This document shows, piece after piece, positions 7,262 through 16,765 of a stretch of DNA of 64,000 nucleotides (position 1 is the first letter of the stretch; every line of letters starts with the position of its first letter). The position numbers and the translations under genes were made by a program. The notes under the pieces are model-generated. The model was not told the origin of the DNA and made no database searches. It saw only the letters and a program-made list of their open reading frames with translations. The DNA is taken from assembly GCA_965218875.1 (NCBI GenBank), contig OZ244707.1, positions 2,790,001-2,854,000 of the forward strand. The letters run 5' to 3'. The DNA comes from CBDCMJ01 sp965218875. Its GTDB lineage: Bacteria > Chloroflexota > Dehalococcoidia > Lucifugimonadales > UBA3495.

Positions 7262-9019
7262 ATGCTCGACCACGGCGCCGTGGAAACCGGCCACCTTGCC
7301 CCGGAGGAGGCCCTCCGTCACCGGATGCGCCACTCGGCGGCCCACGTGATGGCGGACGCGGTCATCAAGCTGTTTCCCGAGGCCAAGATCGCTATCGGTC
7401 CGCCCACCCAGGACGGCTTTTACTACGACTTCGAGGTCTCCCGCCCCTTTACTCCCGACGACCTGGAGCGGATCGAGAGCCTGATGCACCAGGCCATAGA
7501 GGCGGGGGACCCGTTTCAGCGGGAGGAGATAGGCCGTGAAGAAGCCAGGGCGCTATTCGCCGGCCAGCCCTACAAGCTTGAGATCATAGACGGCTTGGAG
7601 GAAGCGGAGACCCTGAGCATTTACCGCCACGGGCAGTTCGTGGACCTTTGCCAGGGTCCCCACGTGGAAAACACCGCCGATATACGGGCCGTCAAGCTTC
7701 TCTCCGTCGCCGGGGCCTACTGGCGGGGAGACGAGCACCGGCCCATGCTGCAGCGGATATACGGCTCCGCCTTCGAAAGCCCCGAGCTGCTGCGGCAACA
7801 CCTGGACCGGCTGGAGGAGGCCGAGAAGCGGGACCACCGGACCCTGGGCCGCCAACTGGGGCTGTTCACCGTCCACGAAGAGATCGGTCCCGGGCTCATC
7901 GTGTGGCACCCCAAGGGCGGTCGGGTCCGCACCCTCATCGAGGACTACTGGCGAAACATCCACTACCGCCGCGGCTACGACGTGGTCTATTCCCCCCACG
8001 TGGGGCGGGCCCAGCTTTGGCAGACCAGCGGGCACCTGGACTTCTACCGGGACAGCATGTACGCCCCCATGGAGGTGGACGAACAGGAGTACTTCCTCAA
8101 ACCCATGAATTGCCCCTTCCACGTCATGGTCTACCGGTCGGCGCTGCGCAGCTACCGGGAACTGCCCCTGCGGCTGGCCGAGCTGGGCACGGTATACCGC
8201 TACGAGCGCAGCGGCGTGTTGCACGGGCTCATGCGGGTCAGGGGATTCACCCAAGACGACGCCCACATCTTCTGCCGTCCGGAGCAAGTGGAGGCCGAGA
8301 TTGGCGGCGTGCTGGACCTGACCTTCGAACTTCTAGACGCCTTCGGCTTCGCGGACCACAGCATCTCCCTGTCCACCCGGCCGGAGAAGTACGTGGGAGA
8401 CCTGGAGGCGTGGGACCACGCCACCGGGTCCTTACAAGCGGCCCTGGAACAGCGGGGCCTAGCCTTCGACGTGGACCAGGGAGGAGGGGCCTTCTACGGC
8501 CCCAAAATAGACGTCAAGATTACCGACGCCCTGGGGCGGGCCTGGCAGTGCACTACGGTGCAGTTCGATTTCAACCTGCCGGAGCGCTTCGACCTGACCT
8601 ACCAGGACGCCGAGGGGGGAAGAAGCCGGCCCTACATGGTGCACCGGGCCATCCTGGGGTCCCTGGAAAGGTTCCTGGGAGTGCTCATCGAGCACTACGC
8701 CGGAGCTTTCCCCCTGTGGCTGGCTCCCGTCCAGGCGGTCCTCATCCCCATCGCAGACCGCCACGAGGGTTACGCCGAGGAGGTACGGGACAGGCTGGAG
8801 GCCGCCGGATACCGCGCCCAGGCGGACACCCGCAACGAGCGGATGAACCAGAAAATCCGGACCGCGCAGCTGCAAAAAGTCCCATACATGCTGGTGGTGG
8901 GAGACCGGGAGATGGAAGCGGGCGCGGTGGCCGTCCGCCAAAGGGACGGGAGTGACCTAGGCGCCATGCCGCTGGAGGAATTTATGGCACAGCTATCGTG
9001 GGAGACAGGCAGGAATTAA
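7262..9019 (+). CDS. thrS: Threonyl-tRNA synthetase without the N-terminal TGS domain
   Basis: Charges tRNA-Thr. The 585-residue protein begins almost directly in the second additional (editing) domain (LRHRMRHSAAHVMADAV, near residues 20-36), so the roughly 60-residue N-terminal TGS domain of the usual 640-residue enzyme is missing. The editing domain retains HSAAH and the C/H pair in GQFVDLCQGPHV. Class II catalytic motifs follow: YSPHVGRAQLWQTSGHLDFY (motif 1 region), MNCPFHVMVY, RYERSGVLHGLMRVRGFTQDDAHIFC (motif 2) and MVHRAILGSLERFLGVLIEHY (motif 3). The anticodon-binding domain forms the last 100 residues. Editing and catalysis look intact. Confidence 0.95.
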   Translation: MLDHGAVETGHLAPEEALRHRMRHSAAHVMADAVIKLFPEAKIAIGPPTQDGFYYDFEVSRPFTPDDLERIESLMHQAIEAGDPFQREEIGREEARALFAGQPYKLEIIDGLEEAETLSIYRHGQFVDLCQGPHVENTADIRAVKLLSVAGAYWRGDEHRPMLQRIYGSAFESPELLRQHLDRLEEAEKRDHRTLGRQLGLFTVHEEIGPGLIVWHPKGGRVRTLIEDYWRNIHYRRGYDVVYSPHVGRAQLWQTSGHLDFYRDSMYAPMEVDEQEYFLKPMNCPFHVMVYRSALRSYRELPLRLAELGTVYRYERSGVLHGLMRVRGFTQDDAHIFCRPEQVEAEIGGVLDLTFELLDAFGFADHSISLSTRPEKYVGDLEAWDHATGSLQAALEQRGLAFDVDQGGGAFYGPKIDVKITDALGRAWQCTTVQFDFNLPERFDLTYQDAEGGRSRPYMVHRAILGSLERFLGVLIEHYAGAFPLWLAPVQAVLIPIADRHEGYAEEVRDRLEAAGYRAQADTRNERMNQKIRTAQLQKVPYMLVVGDREMEAGAVAVRQRDGSDLGAMPLEEFMAQLSWETGRN

Positions 9020-9130
9020 CGTCGGCAGTCCAAGCCTATCCTGAGGTCAAGCCGGAGTTTTGCAATCCGCTTCCTACCGACGTTGAGAAATAATCCCAAT
9101 CGGTTCCCGGGAATGAGCAAGGAGTACCCT

Positions 9131-9928
9131 ATGGAACGGAATGTTAGGGAGTTTTTGAAAGAAACCGGGGCGCATGGGCTGAAGGCACGGGGCGTCCTTT
9201 CACCACACCGCCGCTATAACTACTTGCTCCAGGGTGTAAACGTCACCCCACTTATTAGATTGATGCGCGAGCGTGGGGTAAGCAAATTGACTTCACACGA
9301 CGGCAAATGGTTTTTGACTGCCGAGGGAACCTTTAGTAATCCCAAATCCCGGGAATCGAAAAGCGGATTAGTAAAGCACTTGAAGCTTGCAGGCAACGTG
9401 TTCTGGGGACAAAACGCTTATATCAACCCATATTTCGATGTGATGCCTGAAGGTCTCACCACCTGCTTTGTATCAAGCAGCGTTAGACCCTTTGCCCGCA
9501 TAACCTTTGACCCGGAGATTATGGGCGGCAAGCCCTGCATTCGCGGTTTAGAGGTTACGGTTGGCACTATAGTTGGAATGATTGCCGAGGGGCATTCCGC
9601 AGGGGAAGTGCTACATTCTTGCCCTTACCTGGAAGCGGAGGACATCAGAGAGGCCTTGGCCTATGCTGCGAAGAAGGTTTCGCAAGTTAACACCTACATT
9701 TTCCGCTTAGAAGTTGAACAGGACGACGACGGGCGTTGGGGCGCGGATGTCCCGGTCTTGCCCGGTTGCAACGCTTGGGGTTATACCAGAGAAGAAGCGC
9801 TAGAAGCCCTACGAGTGAACACCCAAGACTTCCTTGAAGTCATAGAGGAGTCTAATGATCTGCTTCCCCCGGAAGCGGAGGAAGAATCCCGGTTGATGTC
9901 CGGGGAAGTAGTAACCGTTGCCCTATGA
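9131..9928 (+). CDS. DUF433-HicB fusion antitoxin with an unknown N-terminal domain
   Basis: A 265-residue protein that seems to join three parts. Residues 1-137 match nothing I recognise; they contain the segments SPHRRYNYLLQGVNVTPLIRL and GLVKHLKLAGNVFWGQNAYIN. Residues about 138-192 form a DUF433 domain (ITFDPEIMGGKPCIRGLEVT through YLEAEDIREALAYAAK), normally a separate small antitoxin often next to DUF5615 PIN-like toxins. Residues about 197-250 form a HicB-type antitoxin fold (YIFRLEVEQDDDGRWGADVP, LPGC, TREEALEAL). The ATG at 9131 has AAGGAG 6 bases upstream. The next gene, hicA, overlaps its 3' end by 11 bases. Codon use looks more AT-rich than the neighbours, suggesting acquisition. 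Confidence 0.75.
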   Translation: MERNVREFLKETGAHGLKARGVLSPHRRYNYLLQGVNVTPLIRLMRERGVSKLTSHDGKWFLTAEGTFSNPKSRESKSGLVKHLKLAGNVFWGQNAYINPYFDVMPEGLTTCFVSSSVRPFARITFDPEIMGGKPCIRGLEVTVGTIVGMIAEGHSAGEVLHSCPYLEAEDIREALAYAAKKVSQVNTYIFRLEVEQDDDGRWGADVPVLPGCNAWGYTREEALEALRVNTQDFLEVIEESNDLLPPEAEEESRLMSGEVVTVAL

Positions 9929-10181
9929 GGGATCCGGGAAGCTGGTACATCTACTCCGCAACATATCGGTTAGGGAATTGATGCGCGCCTTGGAAAGAGA
10001 CGGATTTGTACTCCGAAGAACTACCCGAACCGGAGGTCACATATACCAACATCCGGAAGGAAGGCGCACCTTAATCCATTATCATCGGGGTAGCGATACC
10101 CTTCACCGAAAAACCCTTGCCAGCGTAGTTCAAGCCACCCAATGGACGGAAGACGACCTGCGGCGGCTGGGGCTGCTCTAG
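9918..10181 (+). CDS. hicA: HicA family mRNA-interferase toxin
   Basis: HicA toxins are small dsRBD-fold ribonucleases that cleave mRNA and are neutralised by HicB. The 87-residue product has the expected core: VRELMRALERDGFVLRRT, then TGGHIYQHPEGRRTLIHYH, where the catalytic His is retained (GGH rather than the common GSH), and the C-terminal TLASVVQATQWTEDDLRRLGLL. The start is uncertain. TTG at 9918 overlaps the hicB-fusion stop by 11 bases; an ATG at 9981 would remove the start of the conserved core. The antitoxin-first order with overlap fits a translationally coupled toxin-antitoxin pair. Confidence 0.82.
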   Translation: MPYEGSGKLVHLLRNISVRELMRALERDGFVLRRTTRTGGHIYQHPEGRRTLIHYHRGSDTLHRKTLASVVQATQWTEDDLRRLGLL

Positions 10182-10203
10182 CTTGCCCAGAAGGATGTAG
10201 CTC

Positions 10204-10332
10204 ATGCCAAACCGGCTGATTCACGAGACTAGTCCCTATTTGCTCCAGCACGCCCACAACCCCGCGGGCTGGTTCCCTTGGGTTGAGACAGCCCCGGTGA
10301 GACATCCGGATTTGGAACGATTGAGGCGATAA
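10204..10332 (+). pseudogene. Duplicated 5' fragment of the DUF255 (YyaL-like) gene
   Basis: A 42-codon ORF whose first 20 residues read MPNRLIHETSPYLLQHAHNP, the same as the start of the full DUF255 gene at 10768. By hand count about 75 of 83 bases match before similarity stops after the TGG-TTC-CCT-TGG (WFPW) codons. The reading frame then runs into unrelated sequence and ends at TAA 10330, four bases before the ATG of the SnoaL-like gene. It lies only 22 bases after hicA. The result is a broken 5' copy, then a foreign gene, then the intact gene. The fragment may now serve as a leader ORF for the SnoaL-like gene. Confidence 0.85.
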
Positions 10333-10335
10333 GTA

Positions 10336-10746
10336 ATGTCTGAGGAAAACAAGTCCCTAGCCCAGCGGTGGAACCGGATTTTCGAGGGCGATTTCGCCGT
10401 GGCCCACGAGATCATCTCCGACGAGTGCGTCTATCACGACGGCCCTCCCGGTCTTCTGCCCGGACCGGACGGGGCCACGGAATGGGCGATCATGTTCCGC
10501 AACGGCTTCCCCGACGCGCGCATCACCGAGGAAGAAATCGTGGCCGATGAGGACTTGGCCGCCGTCCGTTTTGTGGCTGAGGGCGCCCACGGAGGCGAAT
10601 TCATGGGCGTGCCGGCCACGGGCAACCGGGTAACCGTCTCCGGCGTTTGCTTCATGAGGATCGCCCAAGGAAAGATAATGGAGCACTGGGGCGGGTATGA
10701 CGCCCTGGGGCTTATGCGGCAGATAGGGGCTGGGCCCTCAACCTAG
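10336..10746 (+). CDS. SnoaL-like / NTF2-fold ester cyclase family protein
   Basis: A 136-residue single-domain protein of the SnoaL-like (NTF2 superfamily) group. It shows the usual pattern: an N-terminal helix (SLAQRWNRIFEGDFAVAHEII), YHDGPPG, the central FRNGFPDARITEEEIVADEDLAAVRFVAEGAH strand region, GEFMGVPATGNRVTVSGVCFMRI and the final GKIMEHWGGYDALGLMRQIG. Members include polyketide cyclases and isomerases, but most are uncharacterised, so no substrate can be named. It sits between the duplicated 5' fragment and the intact copy of the DUF255 gene. Its ATG follows the fragment stop by three bases, with GAGG about 10 bases upstream inside the fragment. Confidence 0.8.
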   Translation: MSEENKSLAQRWNRIFEGDFAVAHEIISDECVYHDGPPGLLPGPDGATEWAIMFRNGFPDARITEEEIVADEDLAAVRFVAEGAHGGEFMGVPATGNRVTVSGVCFMRIAQGKIMEHWGGYDALGLMRQIGAGPST

Positions 10747-10767
10747 ACTACCAGCGCAGGAGTGTCC

Positions 10768-12834
<2,067 letters not shown>

Positions 12835-12870
12835 GTCCCGACGCAATACCGACCAAGCCGCTGAGGACAC

Positions 12871-12906
12871 GGAGCCTCCGTAGAGAATAACGGCGCCGGA
12901 GGCTCC
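12871..12906 (+). terminator. Hairpin after the DUF255 gene
   Basis: GGAGCCTCCG (12871-12880) pairs perfectly with CGGAGGCTCC (12897-12906) across a 16-base loop, about 35 bases after the stop. There is no long T run, so termination is inferred from position. Confidence 0.5.
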
Positions 12907-13059
12907 GGGGCTATCCCATCAATGGGTTGGACTGTATAATTACGCCCGTTAGCCAAGGGGAGCCCCGGCAGATAGGCTGGTCGGCCCAGGCAGCCCGTGA
13001 AAATCCCTCCACCTGAAGCAGCAGCCCGTCTGGCTGGGCTTTGGCCCAGGATATTTTAG

Positions 13060-13130
13060 TTGTCACCCTGAACGAAGTGAAGGGTCTCTCTACCGTACCT
13101 GAGATTCTTCGCTACGCTCAGAATGACAAG
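13060..13130. repeat. REP/MITE-like inverted repeat element, copy 2
   Basis: The left arm starts TTGTCACCCTGAACGAAGTG and the right arm ends CGCTCAGAATGACAA. The two arms of about 29 bases are imperfect reverse complements with only about 12 bases between them. Same TGTCA/CTGA/GAAG signature as copy 1. Confidence 0.75.
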
Positions 13131-13214
13131 GTTTATGGGAATGGCCGGTCAGTAGCTAAACATCTCTTGGCAACTGGCAGGGGCCAGTGAAATCTATTTC
13201 CTACGGAGAGGAAG

Positions 13215-15443
13215 ATGCCAGAAGCGGCCAAGATTATTTATACCAAAATTGATGAGGCTCCGGCCTTGGCCACGCACTCGTTGATGCCGATTCTCCGGGC
13301 CTTCACCAAGGGGTCCGGCCTGGAGTTGGAGGCTTGGGATATCTCGTTGACTGGCCGCATTATCGCCAATTTCCCCGAAGATCTAACAGATGAGCAAAGA
13401 ATCCCCGATTACCTCGGCATGTTAGGCGGGTTATCCGAGGACCCGGCGGCCAACATTATCAAGCTGCCAAATATCAGCGCCTCTATTCCCCAGCTAAAAG
13501 GGGCGATCAAGGAATTGCAGGACAAGGGATATGATATTCCCGACTACCCCGACGATCCCGCAACCGAGGGAGAACGCCAACTCCAAGCGCGCTTTTCCAG
13601 GGTGCTAGGCAGCGCGGTGAACCCCGTCCTGCGGCAAGGAAACTCCGACCGCCGTTCGTCCAACTCGGTCAAGGAGCACGGCAAGCGCAATCCCCATCGG
13701 ATGATGCAGGACTGGCCGGAAGTCTCCAAAACCCGAGTTGGCCACATGATGAAGGGAGATTTTTACGGCAGTGAACAGGCGTTGACAATCGCGGCAGCGG
13801 GGTCGGCAGCGATAGAATTTGTGACCGGCGACGGGAATGCGACCGTGCTCAAAACCGGTATCCCCTTGTTAGCTGATGAAATCATAGATTGCGCCGTGAT
13901 GAACGTGCGGGAGTTGCGCAAATTTTACGCTGAGGAAATAGGAAAGGCCAAAGCTGACGGCGTGTTACTCTCATTGCATGTGAAAACGACTATGATGCGC
14001 GTGTCCGATCCGATTATTTTCGGACATTGCGTGTCGGTCTACTACCAGGACGTTATGACCAAGCATGCGGCAGCACTGGCTGAGGTCGGGGTTGATCCCG
14101 ACAATGGTGTTGCTGAACTCCTCACCAAGATTCAATCTCTTCCCGAGAATAAGCGGGCCGAGATCGAAGCGGATATCCAGACGGTCTACAGCGCGCGTCC
14201 CGAACTCTCGATGGTGAACTCCAGCCGAGGCATCACCAATTTGCACGTGCCGAGCGACGTGATTATCGACGCCTCCATGCCAGTGATTGTCCGCGATGGC
14301 GGCCGCACGTGGGGTCCCGATAACGAGTTGCACGACACAATTGCGATGATTCCCGATCGTTCTTACGCGACTATGTATAAGGCGATTGTTGAAGATTGCC
14401 AGGAGCATGGGGCGTTTGATCCGTCCACCGTTGGCAGTGTCGCCAACGTCGGGCTGATGGCGCAAGCGGCCGAAGAGTACGGGTCTCACGACAAGACCTT
14501 TACGGCCCCCGGCAACGGGACGATCCGGGTCGTGGACGCATCGGGAGCGACCCTGATGGAACAGAGCGTAGAAGAAGGCGACATCTTTCGGATGTGCCAG
14601 ACCAAAGACGCAGCGATTAAAGACTGGGTCAGGCTTGGGGTCAATCGGGCTAGAATCACCGGCACGTCATCCATCTTTTGGCTGGACCCGAACCGGGCCC
14701 ACGACGCGGAGCTGATCAAAAAAGTGGACCAATATCTGCCCACGTATGACACGACCGGGTTGGACATTCGCACCATGACTCCCATCGACGCGATGAAGTT
14801 CACTATGGCGCGGAGCCGAGCCGGTCAGGACACTATTTCCGTGACTGGCAACGTGTTGCGTGATTATTTGACCGATCTTTTCCCCATCTTGGAGTTAGGC
14901 ACCAGCGCCAAGATGCTTTCGGTCGTCCCCCTGCTCAAAGGCGGCGGGATGTTTGAGACGGGCGCCGGCGGGTCGGCCCCCAGGCACGTGCAGCAGTTCT
15001 TGGAGGAGGGCCATTTGCGGTGGGATTCCCTGGGTGAATTCTGCGCCCTTGTCGCATCATTCGAGCATTGCGGCGAGGTGTTTAAGAACGACAGGGCCAA
15101 ACTCTTGGCTGAGACGCTAGACCAAGCGATTGGGGAACATATGGAACAACGTCGCGCGCCATCCCGTCGGGTGGGCGAACTGGACACGCGAGGCAGTCAT
15201 TTCTACCTCGCGCTGTACTGGGCGGAAATGCTGGCCAAGCAGACCCAAGACCCAGAGTTGGCAGCCCGCTTTACCGAGGTGGCCCAGCAGTTAGCCAGCA
15301 GCGAAGACAAAATCGTTCAGGAGCTCAACGACCCGCAGGGACAGCCAGTCGATATCGGCGGCTATTACCACCCCCATGACGAGATGGCCGCCAAATCCAT
15401 GCGCCCCAGCGCCACTCTGAACGCCATTGTGGACTCAATCTAG
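13215..15443 (+). CDS. icd: NADP-dependent isocitrate dehydrogenase, monomeric type
   Basis: Oxidative decarboxylation of isocitrate to 2-oxoglutarate, producing NADPH, in the TCA cycle. At 742 residues it is the monomeric IDH form, unrelated in length to the 400-residue dimeric enzyme. Landmarks include IIYTKIDEAPALATHSLMPI at the N-terminus, RQGNSDRRSS with the substrate-phosphate region, SLHVKTTMMRVSDPIIFGH, VNSSRGITNLHVPSDVIIDA, MIPDRSYATMYKAIVEDCQE and the late GTGAGGSAPRHVQQF-like segment (here ETGAGGSAPRHV). The ATG at 13215 follows GGAGAGGAAG. Its base composition looks more AT-rich than mdh and neighbouring genes, which hints at transfer. Malate dehydrogenase follows 340 bases later. 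Confidence 0.95.
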   Translation: MPEAAKIIYTKIDEAPALATHSLMPILRAFTKGSGLELEAWDISLTGRIIANFPEDLTDEQRIPDYLGMLGGLSEDPAANIIKLPNISASIPQLKGAIKELQDKGYDIPDYPDDPATEGERQLQARFSRVLGSAVNPVLRQGNSDRRSSNSVKEHGKRNPHRMMQDWPEVSKTRVGHMMKGDFYGSEQALTIAAAGSAAIEFVTGDGNATVLKTGIPLLADEIIDCAVMNVRELRKFYAEEIGKAKADGVLLSLHVKTTMMRVSDPIIFGHCVSVYYQDVMTKHAAALAEVGVDPDNGVAELLTKIQSLPENKRAEIEADIQTVYSARPELSMVNSSRGITNLHVPSDVIIDASMPVIVRDGGRTWGPDNELHDTIAMIPDRSYATMYKAIVEDCQEHGAFDPSTVGSVANVGLMAQAAEEYGSHDKTFTAPGNGTIRVVDASGATLMEQSVEEGDIFRMCQTKDAAIKDWVRLGVNRARITGTSSIFWLDPNRAHDAELIKKVDQYLPTYDTTGLDIRTMTPIDAMKFTMARSRAGQDTISVTGNVLRDYLTDLFPILELGTSAKMLSVVPLLKGGGMFETGAGGSAPRHVQQFLEEGHLRWDSLGEFCALVASFEHCGEVFKNDRAKLLAETLDQAIGEHMEQRRAPSRRVGELDTRGSHFYLALYWAEMLAKQTQDPELAARFTEVAQQLASSEDKIVQELNDPQGQPVDIGGYYHPHDEMAAKSMRPSATLNAIVDSI

Positions 15444-15781
15444 CAACACGCAGGCTAGCAACACACCGGCTGGCCGAGGCAATATATTCATCAGGTCGGT
15501 TTAGGGGCGCGTGAGCGCTTGGCGAGCGGAGAGGCGCTTTCCCCCGGCCCGTATCAGCAAGAGGAGACTGCAGGTGTTCAGACTCGAAGGGTTGCCACCA
15601 CCAAAACCGCTCATCCTGAGCCTGTCGAAGAACGCGCTCTCCTTCAACTCTGAACAGTTACAACTGTACCAGTCCCGGTGTGACGTGTACTGAGGGATCA
15701 CAAGGGGCACCGCGGCGCCCCGTCCTGATATGCGAGGCAGGTCCCCAAACCATACAGATCCAACAAAGGAGCACTAACCGG
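15444..15781. other. Intergenic region between icd and mdh
   Basis: 338 bases dominated by a MITE-like element (about 15575-15660) with TGTTCAGA-type ends. AAAGGAG for mdh is at 15765-15771. A 34-residue in-frame upstream extension of mdh (ATG-less GTG/ATG starts from 15680) has no family counterpart and is treated as non-coding. Confidence 0.5.
15575..15660. repeat. MITE-like element with TGTTCAGA ends, copy 3 of the repeat family
   Basis: Left end TGTTCAGACTCGAAGG and right end CCTTCAACTCTGAACAGTTA are imperfect reverse complements, and the interior has ATCCTGAGCCTGTCGAAGAA, the usual REP core. The same outer ends flank the element at 56840-56947. Confidence 0.65.
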
Positions 15782-16723
15782 ATGCGCAGCAAAGTGACCG
15801 TGGTCGGGGCGGGCAACGTGGGGGCCACCACCGCCCTGCGGATAAGCCAGTTGGGGTACGCCGACGTAGTCCTGGTAGACGTTGTGGAGGACCTGCCGCA
15901 GGGCAAGGGTCTGGACATGCTGGAAGCGGGCCCGGTGCAGGGGACCGATGGGAACATCACCGGCAGCAACGGCTACGAGGTGTCGGCCCAGTCCGACGTG
16001 GTGGTCATCACCGCGGGCATCGCCCGCCGGCCCGGCATGAGCCGGGACGACCTGCTGCTCACCAACATGAAGATCACGTCGGCGGTAACGGAGCAAGTGG
16101 TCAGGTTCTCCCCCGACTCCATCATCATCGCCGTGACCAATCCTCTGGACGCCATGGTGCAGAACGTGTTCGAGACCAGCGGCTTTCCCCGGAACCGGGT
16201 GTTCGGCATGGCCGGAATACTGGATACGGCCCGTTTCCGCACCTTCATTGCCCAGGAGTTAGACGTTTCGGTGGAGGACGTGCAGGCCCTGGTGCTGGGC
16301 GGCCACGGGGACGACATGGTGCCCCTGGTGCGCTACACCAGCGTGGGCGGGATACCCATCACCGAGCTGATGGCGGAGGAGAAAATCGACCAGTTGGTCC
16401 GCCGCACCCGGCAGGGCGGCGGCGAAATCGTGGCCCTGCTCAAAGAAGGAAGCGCCTACTACGCCCCTTCCGCCGCCATCACCCAGATGGTGGAGGCGGT
16501 GCTGCTGGACAAGAAGCGCATCCTTCCCTGCTGCGCATACCTGGAGGGCGAGTTCGGCATCAACGGTCTGTGCGTCGGTGTCCCGGTAAAGGTGGGTTCC
16601 GGCGGCATGGAGCAGGTCATGGAAATAAGCCTCACCACGGATGAGCAGGCCGCGCTGCAAGGCTCCGCCAACAGCGTCAAAGAGCTGGTGGAAGTGATGA
16701 ACCGCGCCCGCCGGGAAGGGTAG
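15782..16723 (+). CDS. mdh: Malate dehydrogenase (LDH-like type)
   Basis: Interconverts malate and oxaloacetate with NAD(H) in the TCA cycle. The 313-residue protein has the Rossmann fingerprint VTVVGAGNVGATTAL, the acidic residue ending strand 2 (VLVDVVED, so NAD-preferring), the active-site loop arginine in ARRPGMSRDDLL, NPLDAMV, and the catalytic GGHGDDMVPLVRYT His-Asp segment. The GxGxxG spacing and the MSRDDL loop place it with LDH-like MDHs of Chloroflexota and related groups. The ATG at 15782 has AAAGGAG 10 bases upstream. An aminotransferase gene follows 42 bases downstream. Confidence 0.95.
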   Translation: MRSKVTVVGAGNVGATTALRISQLGYADVVLVDVVEDLPQGKGLDMLEAGPVQGTDGNITGSNGYEVSAQSDVVVITAGIARRPGMSRDDLLLTNMKITSAVTEQVVRFSPDSIIIAVTNPLDAMVQNVFETSGFPRNRVFGMAGILDTARFRTFIAQELDVSVEDVQALVLGGHGDDMVPLVRYTSVGGIPITELMAEEKIDQLVRRTRQGGGEIVALLKEGSAYYAPSAAITQMVEAVLLDKKRILPCCAYLEGEFGINGLCVGVPVKVGSGGMEQVMEISLTTDEQAALQGSANSVKELVEVMNRARREG

Positions 16724-16765
16724 CGCGGCCGACGCGCAACGCCAATAGGCTGAGGAGGCTCGCCA

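Larger units (their letters stand above)
12835..13214. other. Intergenic region before the isocitrate dehydrogenase gene
   Basis: 380 bases with no gene. It holds the terminator hairpin (12871-12906), a TATAAT (12933-12938) not placed for the next gene, a REP-like element (13060-13130) and the GGAGAGGAAG ribosome-binding site of the next gene. Confidence 0.5.
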
